This document shows positions 19,568 through 27,393 of a stretch of 64,000 nucleotides of DNA, piece by piece. The stretch is from Streptomyces barringtoniae (GTDB lineage Bacteria; Actinomycetota; Actinomycetes; Streptomycetales; Streptomycetaceae), in contig NZ_JAJHNP010000005.1 of assembly GCF_020819595.1 (NCBI RefSeq), forward strand, positions 1-64,000, given 5' to 3'. The notes below the pieces were generated by a model. The model did no database searches and had not been told where the DNA came from. It saw only the letters and a program-made list of their open reading frames with translations. Positions within the stretch are counted from its first letter, which is position 1. Each line of letters starts with the position of its first letter. Position numbers and translations under genes: made by a program.

Positions 19568-20677
19568 CTAGAGGGGCAGGGCCTCCACCGCCGAAGCCGC
19601 CTGCACGGGCACCGCCGGAAGGGCGAACTCGGCATCCCTCTGCCGGGGAAGTGACACCGGAAGAAGCGATCGCGGCCCCGCCACCACCGTGTAGTCCTGC
19701 CCCAGGAACGGCGGCACGATCACACCGGGATCCTCGCCCAGCGCCAACCGCACGGCGGCCCAGGGCACGTTCACCCCGCACAGCGACAACTGGTGCAGGC
19801 CCCCGGAGGGCCGCGTGTTGACGTCCAGCAGCACCGGCAGGTCGCCCAGCATGCGGAACTGGATGTTGGACAGGTGGTGCAGCCCGAAGCCCTCGGCGAT
19901 CAGCCGGGCCGGTTCCAGCCACCGCTCGTCAAGCGTGAAGCCCCTGCGGCGGCCGTTCTTCGTGCGGCCCACCGCGAACCGCAGCCGGTTGTCGGGCCCG
20001 GTCAGGCAGTCGACCGACACCTCCGGCTGTTCCAGGCGCGGCATCACCAGCCAGTCCACCGGCTCCCCGGACCGCCGCAACGCCTCGACGACCAGGTCGA
20101 GCTGGACGTACGGGCCAGGGAACCCTTCGAGGTGGGCCAGCGAGAACGGGGCGCGGGTGATCACCCGGAAGCCGACCCCGCCGGCACCGGCGGCCGGCTT
20201 GAAGCACACCTTGTGCCCGGCCTGCTCCAACTCCTCCACGGCGGCGAGGAGTTCGTCGGCCGTGCGCACCCGCCACCACGGCGGCACCGGGACACCCACC
20301 GAGCGGACCGCCTCGTACGCGGTCGCCTTGTCCTCGAACACGGCCACCGCCTCGGGCGTCGGCGCCAGCAGGGCCGTACCCGCCGCCGCGAACTCCGCGC
20401 GGTGCCGCACGATGGCCGCCTGGTGCAGCCGGGGCACGAACACGTCGATGCCGCGCCGGACGCACTGGTCGAGCGCGTACTCGACATAGGCGGCCGGGGA
20501 CAGGCCCTCCGGCTCCAGGTCGGCGGTGTCGGCTGCGGCCAGGACGGGGGAGTCGGGGTCCCCGTGCGTGGCATGGATCTCCACCGCGCGATCGCTGGGA
20601 TTTCTGCGCAGCTGATCCATGAAGAACACGTTCTCCGCGTACGTGCGGTTGAGCCAGACGCGTACGCGAGAGAGCAT
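19568..20677 (-). CDS. ATP-grasp domain enzyme of unknown substrate
   Basis: 369 aa. An N-terminal pre-ATP-grasp region (MLSRVRVWLNRTYAENVFF) is followed by ATP-grasp motifs: KVCFKPAAGAGGVGFRV near 185-200 for nucleotide binding, and LLDVNTRPSGG near 295 for Mg2+ and catalysis. Such enzymes join a carboxylate to an amine or thiol through an acyl phosphate. The N-terminus PRLHQAAIVRHRAEF recalls carbamoyl-phosphate-synthase-like annotations in actinobacteria, but the substrate cannot be named. It is divergent from a phosphoesterase/PPTase pair across 321 bp; the stop lies only 6 bp from the distal dre site of the chitinase promoter. Confidence 0.8.
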   Translation of the reverse strand: MLSRVRVWLNRTYAENVFFMDQLRRNPSDRAVEIHATHGDPDSPVLAAADTADLEPEGLSPAAYVEYALDQCVRRGIDVFVPRLHQAAIVRHRAEFAAAGTALLAPTPEAVAVFEDKATAYEAVRSVGVPVPPWWRVRTADELLAAVEELEQAGHKVCFKPAAGAGGVGFRVITRAPFSLAHLEGFPGPYVQLDLVVEALRRSGEPVDWLVMPRLEQPEVSVDCLTGPDNRLRFAVGRTKNGRRRGFTLDERWLEPARLIAEGFGLHHLSNIQFRMLGDLPVLLDVNTRPSGGLHQLSLCGVNVPWAAVRLALGEDPGVIVPPFLGQDYTVVAGPRSLLPVSLPRQRDAEFALPAVPVQAASAVEALPL

Positions 20678-20998
20678 GCAGGCCGCCTTTCAGGGTTTTC
20701 GGGCAGGGCTCAGCGGCCCGTGCCCGGGCAGGAGGGAGGAAGGGACGCCAAACAACCCCTGCGAAAAGGGAGGTTGGGGTGATGGTGTCGGGGCGATCAT
20801 ACGGCTTTCGACAGCCCGCGCGTGCAACGCGGATGTTACGGATTTCCGGGACTCGTCCAGGAGGCCCGCCGGGCCCGTCCGGTCGGTGCCCGGCCCGCTG
20901 CCGCACCCTCGCGACACGGCGGCTGGGGACCCTCTTGTCTGATTGTCCGGGAATGTGATCTCGTGGTCCCGGCGGATGATGATCGGAAGGGGAGTCGG
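20678..20998. other. Intergenic region between ATP-grasp and phosphoesterase genes
   Basis: 321 bp separating divergent genes. A purine-rich run GGGAGGAAGGGA (about 20732-20743) and GAAAAGGGAGG (20762-20772) are present. No palindrome of note, RNA gene or short ORF with a convincing ribosome site was seen. Confidence 0.5.
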
Positions 20999-21904
20999 GT
21001 GGAGTCTGAGGCCGGGGCCGGGCAGCTGCTGGCCATCAGCGACCTGCACATCGGCTATCCGGAGAACCGCTCCCTGGTCGAGGACATGCGGCCCGCCGGC
21101 GACGAGGACTGGCTGATCGTGGCCGGTGACATCGCCGAGACGGTGGCCGACATCCGCTGGACCCTGGAGAAGCTCGCCGGCCGCTTCCGCAAGGTGCTGT
21201 GGGCCCCCGGCAACCACGAACTGTGGACGCACCCGAAGGATCCGGTCACCCTGCGCGGCGTCGCCCGCTACGAGCACCTGGTCGGGCTGTGCCGCGAGCT
21301 GGGTGTCGTCACCCCCGAGGACCCCTACCCGGTGTGGCACGGCCCCGGCGGCCCGGTCGCCGTCGCCCCACTGTTCCTGCTGTACGACTACTCGTTCCTG
21401 CCGCCCGGCTGCGCCACCAAGGCCGAGGGCCTGGCCTACGCCGAGAGCACCGGCGTGGTCTGCAACGACGAGTACCTGCTCCACCCCGATCCCTACCCGA
21501 CCCGTGACGCCTGGTGCCGGGCGCGGGTCGCCGAGACCGAGCGCCGGCTCGCCGAGCTGCCCCCGGACCTGCCGGTCGTACCGGTCAACCACTATCCGCT
21601 GCACCGGCACCCCACCGAGGTGCTGTGGTACCCCGAGTTCGCCATGTGGTGCGGCACCCTGCTGACCGCCGATTGGCACCGCCGGTTCCGCGTGGCGACC
21701 ATGGTCTACGGCCATCTGCACATCCCGCGCACCACCTGGCACGACGGAGTCCGCTTCGAGGAGGTCTCCGTAGGCTATCCCCGTGAATGGCGCAAGCGCC
21801 CGGAGCCGCCGGGGCGGCTGCGCCGCATCCTGCCGATGGAGGTCGAAACAGGTGATCGAGGAGCTGCTCCCGGAGTCGGTCGTGGCCGTGGAGGCACACG
21901 GTGA
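20999..21904 (+). CDS. Cytoplasmic calcineurin-like metallophosphoesterase
   Basis: 301 aa. All metal-ligand blocks of the superfamily are present: LLAISDLHIG (~10-19), VAGDIAET (~40), APGNHELW (~69-76), NHYPLHRHP (~198) and YGHLHIPRT (~238). There is no signal peptide. GTG at 20999 follows GAAGGGGAG with a 4-nt gap. Its 3' end overlaps the phosphopantetheinyl transferase by 53 nt in another frame, indicating tight translational coupling. One possibility, inferred only from this pairing, is a role on phosphopantetheine or carrier-protein-linked phosphodiesters. Substrate otherwise unknown. Confidence 0.85.
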   Translation: MESEAGAGQLLAISDLHIGYPENRSLVEDMRPAGDEDWLIVAGDIAETVADIRWTLEKLAGRFRKVLWAPGNHELWTHPKDPVTLRGVARYEHLVGLCRELGVVTPEDPYPVWHGPGGPVAVAPLFLLYDYSFLPPGCATKAEGLAYAESTGVVCNDEYLLHPDPYPTRDAWCRARVAETERRLAELPPDLPVVPVNHYPLHRHPTEVLWYPEFAMWCGTLLTADWHRRFRVATMVYGHLHIPRTTWHDGVRFEEVSVGYPREWRKRPEPPGRLRRILPMEVETGDRGAAPGVGRGRGGTR

Positions 21905-22532
21905 CGACCCGCTGTGGGACGCCCCGCTCCACCCCGGGGAGGAAGCGCTCGTCGCACGGGCGCTGACCAAGCGCCGCCGCGAGTTCGCCGCCGCACGCGG
22001 CTGCGCCCGGCTCGCCATGGAGAAGCTCGGTGTGCCCGCGCAGTCCGTCCTCAGAGGCGAGCGGGGCGCGCCGCGCTGGCCGGACGGCCTGATCGGCAGC
22101 ATGACCCACTGCGACGGCTACTGCGCCGCCGCGCTGGCCCGGGCCGGCGACCTGGCGTCCCTCGGCATCGACGCCGAACCGCACGGCGCGCTCCCGGACG
22201 GCGTCGGCGAGGCCGTCTTCCTGCCCGCCGAGGCCGAGCGGCTCGCGGGGCTCCACGGGCAGTGGTCCGACGTGCACTGGGACCGGATCCTGTTCAGCGC
22301 CAAGGAGTCGGTCTACAAGGCGTGGTTCCCCCTGACCCGCACCTGGCTGGACTTCTCCGAGGCCGACATGACCCTCGAATCCAGCCCCGGCGACGAGTCG
22401 CGGGGCACCCTGCGTGCCGAACTCCTCGTCCCCGGGCCACGGGTCGGCGGCCGCCGGATCCAGGTCTTCGACGGCCGGTGGGCCGTGCGCGACGGACTGA
22501 TCACCACCGCCGTGGTCGTCCCGCATCCCTGA
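21852..22532 (+). CDS. 4'-Phosphopantetheinyl transferase, Sfp/EntD type
   Basis: 226 aa. Transfers phosphopantetheine from CoA to carrier-protein serines of PKS, NRPS or fatty-acid systems. Diagnostic motifs: RGAPRWPDGLIGSMTHC near 75-92, the Mg-binding SLGIDAEPHG near 101-110 and FSAKESVYKAWFPL (W/F-x-x-KE-x-x-x-K) near 147-160. GTG at 21852 with GGAGG about 9 nt before sits inside the preceding gene. No PKS or NRPS is in this window, so it may be a general PPTase acting on distant clusters. S. coelicolor has a homologous PPTase in similar context (recalled as SCO6673). Confidence 0.92.
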   Translation: MIEELLPESVVAVEAHGDDPLWDAPLHPGEEALVARALTKRRREFAAARGCARLAMEKLGVPAQSVLRGERGAPRWPDGLIGSMTHCDGYCAAALARAGDLASLGIDAEPHGALPDGVGEAVFLPAEAERLAGLHGQWSDVHWDRILFSAKESVYKAWFPLTRTWLDFSEADMTLESSPGDESRGTLRAELLVPGPRVGGRRIQVFDGRWAVRDGLITTAVVVPHP

Positions 22533-22564
22533 AACCCGGCGGCGGCGCGCGGTGTTCGGTGCGG

Positions 22565-22792
22565 TCAGGCCGGTGGGCACCAGTCGCGCAGCAGGCGGAA
22601 GAACTGCTCCTCGTTGCCCGTGAGGCCCGCGCGCGTCAGAGCCTGCTCCGCCTCGGCCAGCACGGCGGGCGGCACCACGGCGGGCCGGCCGGCGTCCGGT
22701 GGCCCGTCGAAGGCGGCGCGCACGGTGTGCAGCAGCCGCAGGTAGGCCTGTACGGCGGTGCGCTCACGGTCGGTCAGTACGGCGGTGGGCAT
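22565..22792 (-). CDS. Small hypothetical protein
   Basis: 75 aa, start ATG at 22792 (MPTAVLTDRERTAVQAYL). It is predicted mostly alpha-helical, with a Pro/Ala hinge in the middle and a C-terminal EEQFFRLLRDWCPPA. No signal peptide, membrane segment or known motif. Codon use is typical of the chromosome, and the gene fits neatly between the convergent PPTase and the ImmA gene. Function not recognised. Confidence 0.65.
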   Translation of the reverse strand: MPTAVLTDRERTAVQAYLRLLHTVRAAFDGPPDAGRPAVVPPAVLAEAEQALTRAGLTGNEEQFFRLLRDWCPPA

Positions 22793-22971
22793 CGGTCGGC
22801 TCTCCCCGAGTAGGCGTCACGGTCGCGCGCGCTGCGGCGCACCTCTCCAGCTTGCCGCCCACCACTGACAACGCCGTTCGGTCGCGTCCCGGTTCGCCCG
22901 CTCAGCCGAGGCCGAATCCTTTCGCCCTGCGCCGTACGGCCCCAGGCCGGCCCTGCGGCCCCGCCTCGGCG

Positions 22972-23547
22972 TCAGCCCTGAGTCCCCGGATACCCCAGGG
23001 ACGCCTCGATGCGCCCAGCCACGTCGTCGCGCTGCACCGGGCCGCGCAGGACCGAACCGGTGAGCCAGGTGCGGCACTTGCTGGCCAGCAGCAGCCCGAA
23101 GGTCTCGGCGTCCCGCTCCTCGGCGAGGTCGAAACGGGTCCGGGCCGCGACCCGCTGCACCGTGGCCTGGAGCGCCTCCTGGTCGGTGTCGTCGTGCAGC
23201 AGCCGCGTGGCCACGCCCACCCCGCCGACATGGTGACCGCGGTGGTCGGCCTGCATGTGCCACAGCTCGTGGCCCAGGATCACCAACTGGTGGTCGGGCG
23301 CGGTGCGTTCCTCCACGACGACGAGATCGCGGTCGGTCAGGTCCAGCCACAGACCGCTCGCCGTGCCCGTCGGGAAGGCGGCCGCACGGAAGTGCACCGG
23401 GCGGCCCCGGCGGCGGCTCATCGCCTCGCACAGCGCGCCGTACAGCTCCCGCGGCGGCACCGGCGCGGGCAGCGCAAGACCGCCCACCAGCTCGTTGCAC
23501 AGCCGGCGCATGTCCCTGCCGATGCCCACAGTCCTCCCCCGGCTCAC
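22972..23547 (-). CDS. ImmA/IrrE-family metallopeptidase
   Basis: 191 aa. Contains the zinc protease motif HELWHMQADH (H-E-x-x-H) near residues 95-104 with family flanks VEERTAPDHQLVILG and AEERDAETFGLLLA. ImmA/IrrE peptidases cleave a partner XRE repressor or respond to stress. The start GTG at 23547 overlaps the XRE gene's stop (GTGA, 4 nt), so the pair is translationally coupled as in ImmR-ImmA modules. No integrase or phage genes are nearby, so this is probably a chromosomal regulatory pair. Confidence 0.87.
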   Translation of the reverse strand: MSRGRTVGIGRDMRRLCNELVGGLALPAPVPPRELYGALCEAMSRRRGRPVHFRAAAFPTGTASGLWLDLTDRDLVVVEERTAPDHQLVILGHELWHMQADHRGHHVGGVGVATRLLHDDTDQEALQATVQRVAARTRFDLAEERDAETFGLLLASKCRTWLTGSVLRGPVQRDDVAGRIEASLGYPGTQG

Positions 23548-24200
23548 GACTCGGGCCGTTTGACGCTCTCCAGGAGCATGTCGAGCCACTCCGCGACCTT
23601 GTCCCGGTGCTGGTCGGTGGGCAACTGTGCGGCCCGCCAGGCTATTCCGCGCACCCCGTGGTCCTGCAGCAGCCGCTCCAGCGGATCCTCCTCGGCCCCG
23701 GCGGCGGCCCGCTCCCGGTCGGCGAGCTTCGTCAGCAGCTCCTGCTGGGTGCGCTGCAGCGCACCCGCCAGCGCCTCGGGGTCCTCCGCGGTGAGGAAGC
23801 CGGCGTGCACCCGGAAGAAACGCTGCAGCGCGTCGCAGTGCTCCATGGTCGGCCGCCGGTCGCCGTTGATGAGGGCGCCGGCCTGCTGCCGGGACATGCC
23901 CGCGCCGTCGGCGATCTCCTGCTGGGTGTACTTGCGGCCGTTCGGTTTCAGCCGAGTGCGCCGCAACAGGCCCAGGCGCTGCAGGAAGCGTGCCTGCACG
24001 TCCGGTTCGCCGGCGGGCCGGCCGGCGAGCAGGGCCTTGACCACCGGCTCCGGGACCCCGCAGGCCACGGAGAGCCGCCCGACGTCGAAGACCTCGGTGT
24101 GCGGCACGCCGAGCCGGTCGGCGAGCGCGGTGACGCGGGCGACGACGGCCGGCAGCTGGGCGGTCGCCGTGGCGCCCGGATCCTCGTAGCCATCCGTCAC
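23544..24200 (-). CDS. XRE-family transcriptional regulator paired with ImmA
   Basis: 218 aa. The HTH lies mid-protein (YTQQEIADGAGMSRQQAGALINGDRRPTM split over residues ~91-120) with a helical N-terminal region (VARVTALADRLGVPHTEVFDVGRLSVACGVP) resembling a second, degenerate HTH-like fold. The C-terminus (TQQELLTKLADRERAAAG to DMLLESVKRPES) is helical and may be the part recognised by the ImmA partner. ATG at 24200. An 18-bp palindrome upstream is a candidate operator. Probably autoregulatory. Confidence 0.82.
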   Translation of the reverse strand: MTDGYEDPGATATAQLPAVVARVTALADRLGVPHTEVFDVGRLSVACGVPEPVVKALLAGRPAGEPDVQARFLQRLGLLRRTRLKPNGRKYTQQEIADGAGMSRQQAGALINGDRRPTMEHCDALQRFFRVHAGFLTAEDPEALAGALQRTQQELLTKLADRERAAAGAEEDPLERLLQDHGVRGIAWRAAQLPTDQHRDKVAEWLDMLLESVKRPES

Positions 24201-24310
24201 CGACAGAACTCCTACGTCTCTCGAGGGCTTCAGATGCGTCCGTGCTTCTCACGAGCGATCGCCGTGAACTTCCCGGAGAGTAGCGGGTGTCTCGAACTCA
24301 CATCCAGGTG

Positions 24311-24328
24311 TCGCCACAACTGTGGCGA
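24311..24328. promoter_or_regulatory. 18-bp perfect palindrome, candidate XRE operator
   Basis: TCGCCACA-AC-TGTGGCGA lies in the 240-bp divergent region between the XRE-ImmA operon and the MmyB-domain gene. It is 111 bp upstream of the XRE start and 37 bp upstream of the -35 element of the opposite promoter. Perfect symmetry and position make it a good candidate binding site for the XRE protein. Confidence 0.6.
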
Positions 24329-24364
24329 ATTTCAGCCGTCAACGAGCACAAAATGCCACGATAG

Positions 24365-24394
24365 TTGACACGGTCTTGTCGCGGGCCGCAGGAT
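24365..24394 (+). promoter_or_regulatory. Promoter of the MmyB-domain gene
   Basis: TTGACA at 24365-24370, an 18-nt spacer, and CAGGAT at 24389-24394 match the vegetative Streptomyces promoter (TTGAC / TAGRRT). Transcription would start near 24401, giving a leader of about 40 nt before the ATG at 24441. Confidence 0.6.
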
Positions 24395-24440
24395 CGCAGA
24401 GCCGCGTGAAGGCCGCAGAGGCAAGAGGGGTGACCTCCCG

Positions 24441-25112
24441 ATGGCACATCAGGCAGGAGGGCAGCGGCCGGCACCGCGGCCCGTCCCCGAGACCTGCGAG
24501 ACCCAGGCGTACCTCCAGGACTACGCCGTACTGCTGGAGTCCCTCGCCTGCCCGTCCCTGGTCGTCGACCACCGCTGGGACGTCGTCATGGCCAACGGTG
24601 CGTTCGAGACACTTTTCCGCGGCGTGCGCCGGCAGGCGACGGCCATGCCCGGGGACAACTTCCTGCGGTTCGTGCTGTTCCATCCGGACGCGGCCGACGT
24701 CCTCGGCGAGCACGAACAGGGCTGGTGCCTGCCGATGCTGGCCCACCTCAAGGCCGCCCTGGAGACGTACGGTCACGACCACGAGCTCCAGGCCGTCCGC
24801 CGCGACATCGCCCAGGACCCGCTCATGGAGGCCGCCTACCGGCAGGGCCTGCCGCACTGGATCCACGCCGTCGGCGAGCGCGCGACCCGGCTGGACGGGG
24901 CCGTCCGGCTGCTGCTCCACCCCGACCCGCGGCGTGGTCCCACCGAGTGCCGCATCGTCGAGGAGACCCCGGAGGTCCTGGGCGGCCTCGGTTACCGGCG
25001 CCTTTCGATGGTCCTGCGCGAGAACCGCCGGCCCGCCGCGCCGGTACGCCGTCCGCGCCGGCCGCGGGGCGCGGCGGCCCATCTGGCGGTCGTCCCGGCC
25101 CCCGAGAACTGA
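24441..25112 (+). CDS. MmyB-type ligand-binding domain protein without HTH
   Basis: 223 aa. The core (LESLACPSLVVDHRWDVVMAN; NFLRFVLFHPDAADVL; LKAALETYGHDHELQAVRRD; RLLLHPDP) matches the PAS-like MmyB ligand-binding domain that normally follows an N-terminal XRE HTH in actinobacterial regulators. No HTH precedes it here: only a Pro-rich ~20-residue start. The tail VRRPRRPRGAAAHL is strongly basic. It may modulate the neighbouring XRE protein, or act as a stand-alone ligand sensor. Start ATG at 24441; upstream GAGGGGTGACCTCCCG gives GAGGGG. It is divergent from the XRE-ImmA pair. Confidence 0.75.
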   Translation: MAHQAGGQRPAPRPVPETCETQAYLQDYAVLLESLACPSLVVDHRWDVVMANGAFETLFRGVRRQATAMPGDNFLRFVLFHPDAADVLGEHEQGWCLPMLAHLKAALETYGHDHELQAVRRDIAQDPLMEAAYRQGLPHWIHAVGERATRLDGAVRLLLHPDPRRGPTECRIVEETPEVLGGLGYRRLSMVLRENRRPAAPVRRPRRPRGAAAHLAVVPAPEN

Positions 25113-25176
25113 CCCGGCACCGCCGGCGTTCAGGTCGCCGGCGGCGCCGGGTCGGAACCCCCTCGTGCCCGCCTCC

Positions 25177-25214
25177 CTTGCGCAAGCCGTTTGCATACCT
25201 TGCGCTACTCTTGC
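25177..25214. promoter_or_regulatory. TTGC-repeat operator and likely leaderless start of the LacI gene
   Basis: CTTGCGCAAG (25177-25186, a perfect palindrome) and three further TTGC motifs (25191, 25200, 25211) precede the LacI gene, resembling the TTGC-rich sites of maltose/alpha-glucoside LacI regulators in Streptomyces. TACTCT at 25206-25211 is a fair -10; initiation about 7 nt later would fall on the ATG at 25219, and no Shine-Dalgarno sequence is visible, so the mRNA may be leaderless. The 10-mer ATACCTTGCG (25195-25204) recurs at 26278-26287. Confidence 0.55.
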
Positions 25215-25218
25215 GCGC

Positions 25219-26217
25219 ATGACACGACGACTTGCGGAAGTGGCGAAGAAGGTCGGCGTCAGCGAAGCGACCGTCAGCCGGGTGCTCAACGGCAAACCCG
25301 GGGTCTCCGACGCCACCCGGCAGGCGGTGCTGACGGCTCTCGACGTCCTCGGTTACGAGCGCCCCACGCAGCTGCGCGGTGAACGCGCCCGGCTCGTCGG
25401 ACTGGTGCTGCCGGAGCTGCAGAACCCCATCTTCCCGGCGTTCGCCGAGGTCATCGGCGGCGCGCTGGCCCAGCTCGGACTCACCCCGGTGCTGTGCACG
25501 CAGACCAAGGGCGGGGTCTCGGAGGCGGACTACGTCGAACTGCTGCTGCAGCAGCAGGTCTCCGGCGTGGTCTTCGCCGGCGGCCTGTACGCGCAGGCGG
25601 ACGCGCCGCACGACCACTACCGGCTGCTCGCCGAGCGCAACATCCCCGTCGTGCTGGTCAACGCGGCCATCGAACACCTCGGCTTCCCGGGCGTGTCCTG
25701 TGACGACGCCGTCGCCGTCGAACAGGCGTGGCGGCATCTTGCCTCCCTCGGCCACGAGCGCATCGGGCTGGTCCTCGGCCCGGGCGACCACGTGCCCTCG
25801 GCGCGCAAACTGGCCGCCGCGCGGGCGATCGCCGGCGAACTGCCGGAGGAGTTCGTCGCCCGGGCGATCTTCTCCGTCGAGGGCGGTCACGCCGCCGCGT
25901 CCCGGCTCATCGACCGAGGTGTCACCGGCATCATCTGCGCCAGCGACCCGCTCGCGCTCGGCGCGGTCAGGGCCGCGCGCCGCAAGGGATACGACGTGCC
26001 GGGGCGGATCTCGGTCGTCGGCTACGACGACTCGGCGTTCATGAACTGCACCGAGCCCCCGCTCACCACCGTCCGCCAGCCCATCGAGGCCATGGGGCGC
26101 GCGGCCGTCGAACTGCTGAACGCGCAGATCGGCGGCACCGCCGTACCCGCCGAGGAGCTGCTGTTCGAGCCCGAGCTGGTGGTGCGCGGATCCACCGCGC
26201 AAGCCCCGCGCGACTGA
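25219..26217 (+). CDS. LacI-family transcriptional regulator
   Basis: 332 aa. The N-terminal HTH is TRRLAEVAKKVGVSEATVSR with the hinge LNGKPGVSDATRQAV; a periplasmic-binding-like sensor follows (LVGLVLPELQNPIFPAFAEV; SCDDAVAVEQAWRHL; ICASDPLALGAVRAA; YDDSAFMNCTEPPLTTVRQP). It probably represses sugar genes and itself through TTGC motifs at its own start. The structural gene expected downstream is gone: only a discoidin-like tail remains 67 bp beyond the stop. The effector is likely an alpha-glucoside or maltodextrin, from operator type only. Confidence 0.88.
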   Translation: MTRRLAEVAKKVGVSEATVSRVLNGKPGVSDATRQAVLTALDVLGYERPTQLRGERARLVGLVLPELQNPIFPAFAEVIGGALAQLGLTPVLCTQTKGGVSEADYVELLLQQQVSGVVFAGGLYAQADAPHDHYRLLAERNIPVVLVNAAIEHLGFPGVSCDDAVAVEQAWRHLASLGHERIGLVLGPGDHVPSARKLAAARAIAGELPEEFVARAIFSVEGGHAAASRLIDRGVTGIICASDPLALGAVRAARRKGYDVPGRISVVGYDDSAFMNCTEPPLTTVRQPIEAMGRAAVELLNAQIGGTAVPAEELLFEPELVVRGSTAQAPRD

Positions 26218-26283
26218 GCTTCCCGGCTGCGATCCCGAAGATCCATCCTGCTGTCAAGTAATTACAGACTTCGCGCGATACCT

Positions 26284-26451
26284 TGCGTCCTGGGCTCCCA
26301 GGGCTACCGATTCGACCCGGCCACCGGCAACACGGCCACCGTCTCCCTGCCGAGCAGCACGAACCTGCGGTACCTCCGCCTCACCGTCAGCGCCAACACC
26401 GGTTGGCCGGCCGGGCAGTTCAGTGAGGTGGAGGCGTACCGGACGTCCTGA
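26284..26451 (+). pseudogene. C-terminal relic of an F5/8C (discoidin) domain glycosidase
   Basis: In one open frame ending at TGA 26449-26451 the sequence reads GSQGYRFDPATGNTA, VSLPSSTNLRYLRLTVSAN and TGWPAGQFSEVEAYRTS. The pattern RYLRLTxxANTGWPAxQxSExExY is the typical end of F5/8-type C modules at the C-terminus of secreted actinobacterial glycoside hydrolases. No start codon or upstream domain exists; the frame begins next to a 10-mer shared with the LacI operator. A large deletion appears to have joined promoter and 3' end. It is the only content of the 246-bp gap. Confidence 0.6.
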
Positions 26452-26463
26452 TTCAGGACCGCG

Positions 26464-27393
26464 TCACAGATCCAGCACCAGACGGGCGCCCCGGCACCGG
26501 GACACGCAGATCATCATCGTGTCACCCGCCGACCGCTCCTCCTCGGTGAGGACCGAGTCCCGGTGATCCGGGGCGCCCTCCAGCACGTCCGTCTCGCAGG
26601 TGCCGCACGTCCCCTCGGTGCAGGAGTACAGCACCTCGACCCCGGCGGCCCGCACCGCGTCCAGCACGGACACCTCCGCAGGGACGGTGACGGTACGGCC
26701 GCTGCGGGCGAGCACGACCTCGAACTGCTCGGAACCGCCCGTCTGTTGGTCCCTCGGCCGGAACCGCTCCACCCGGAGCACCCCGGCCGGGCAGCGCTCC
26801 TCGACGGCGTCCAGCAGCGGCCCCGGACCGCAGCAGTACACCAGGGTGCCCTCGGGCAGGCCGTCCAGCACCGGGCCCAGGTCCAGCAGGCCGGTCTCGT
26901 CCTGCGGGGCGAGGGTGACCCGGTCGCCGTAGCATGTCAGCTCGTCCGTGAACGCCATGGACGAGCGGGTGCGTCCGCCGTAGAGCAACCTCCAGTCGGC
27001 GCCCGCCTGTTCGGCGGCCGCGAGCATCGGCAGGATCGGGGTGATGCCGATGCCGCCCGCGATGAAGCGGTAGCGGGGCGCGGGCTCAAGCCGGAAGTGG
27101 TTGCGCGGCCCGCGCAGCCGTACCCTCGTGCCCTCGCCCACCTGCTCGTGCACCCGGGCCGACCCTCCCCGCCCGGCGGGTTCGCGCAGCACCGCGATCC
27201 GCCATGCCGACCGGTCCGCCGGATCCCCGCACAGCGAGTACTGCCGCTCCAGCCCCGGCCCGAGGAGCAGATCCACATGGGCGCCGGGCTCCCAGGAGGG
27301 CAGCTCCCGGCCCAGCGGATCGCGCAAGGCCAGCGCCAGCACGCCGTCAGCGGCGAACTCCCTTTTTTCCACGGCGAGTTCGAGTTCGGTCAC
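26464..27393 (-). CDS. Vanillate-demethylase-type reductase (ferredoxin, FMN and NAD domains)
   Basis: 309 aa, phthalate-dioxygenase-reductase family. N-terminal flavin domain with RQYSLCGDP (~70-78), NAD domain with FIAGGIGITPILPML (~132-146) and YCCGPGPLLDAV (~207), and a C-terminal plant-type [2Fe-2S] ferredoxin with C-x4-C-x2-C in YSCTEGTCGTCETD and a distal Cys in MMICVSRC. It passes electrons from NAD(P)H to the Rieske oxygenase encoded upstream. GTG at 27393 overlaps the stop of the 56-aa ORF by four bases. Confidence 0.9.
   Translation of the reverse strand: MTELELAVEKREFAADGVLALALRDPLGRELPSWEPGAHVDLLLGPGLERQYSLCGDPADRSAWRIAVLREPAGRGGSARVHEQVGEGTRVRLRGPRNHFRLEPAPRYRFIAGGIGITPILPMLAAAEQAGADWRLLYGGRTRSSMAFTDELTCYGDRVTLAPQDETGLLDLGPVLDGLPEGTLVYCCGPGPLLDAVEERCPAGVLRVERFRPRDQQTGGSEQFEVVLARSGRTVTVPAEVSVLDAVRAAGVEVLYSCTEGTCGTCETDVLEGAPDHRDSVLTEEERSAGDTMMICVSRCRGARLVLDL

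Noticed and set aside
22972..24200. Prophage or ICE immunity module
   Set aside because: XRE-ImmA pairs occur in mobile elements, but there is no integrase, excisionase, att repeat or structural gene nearby.
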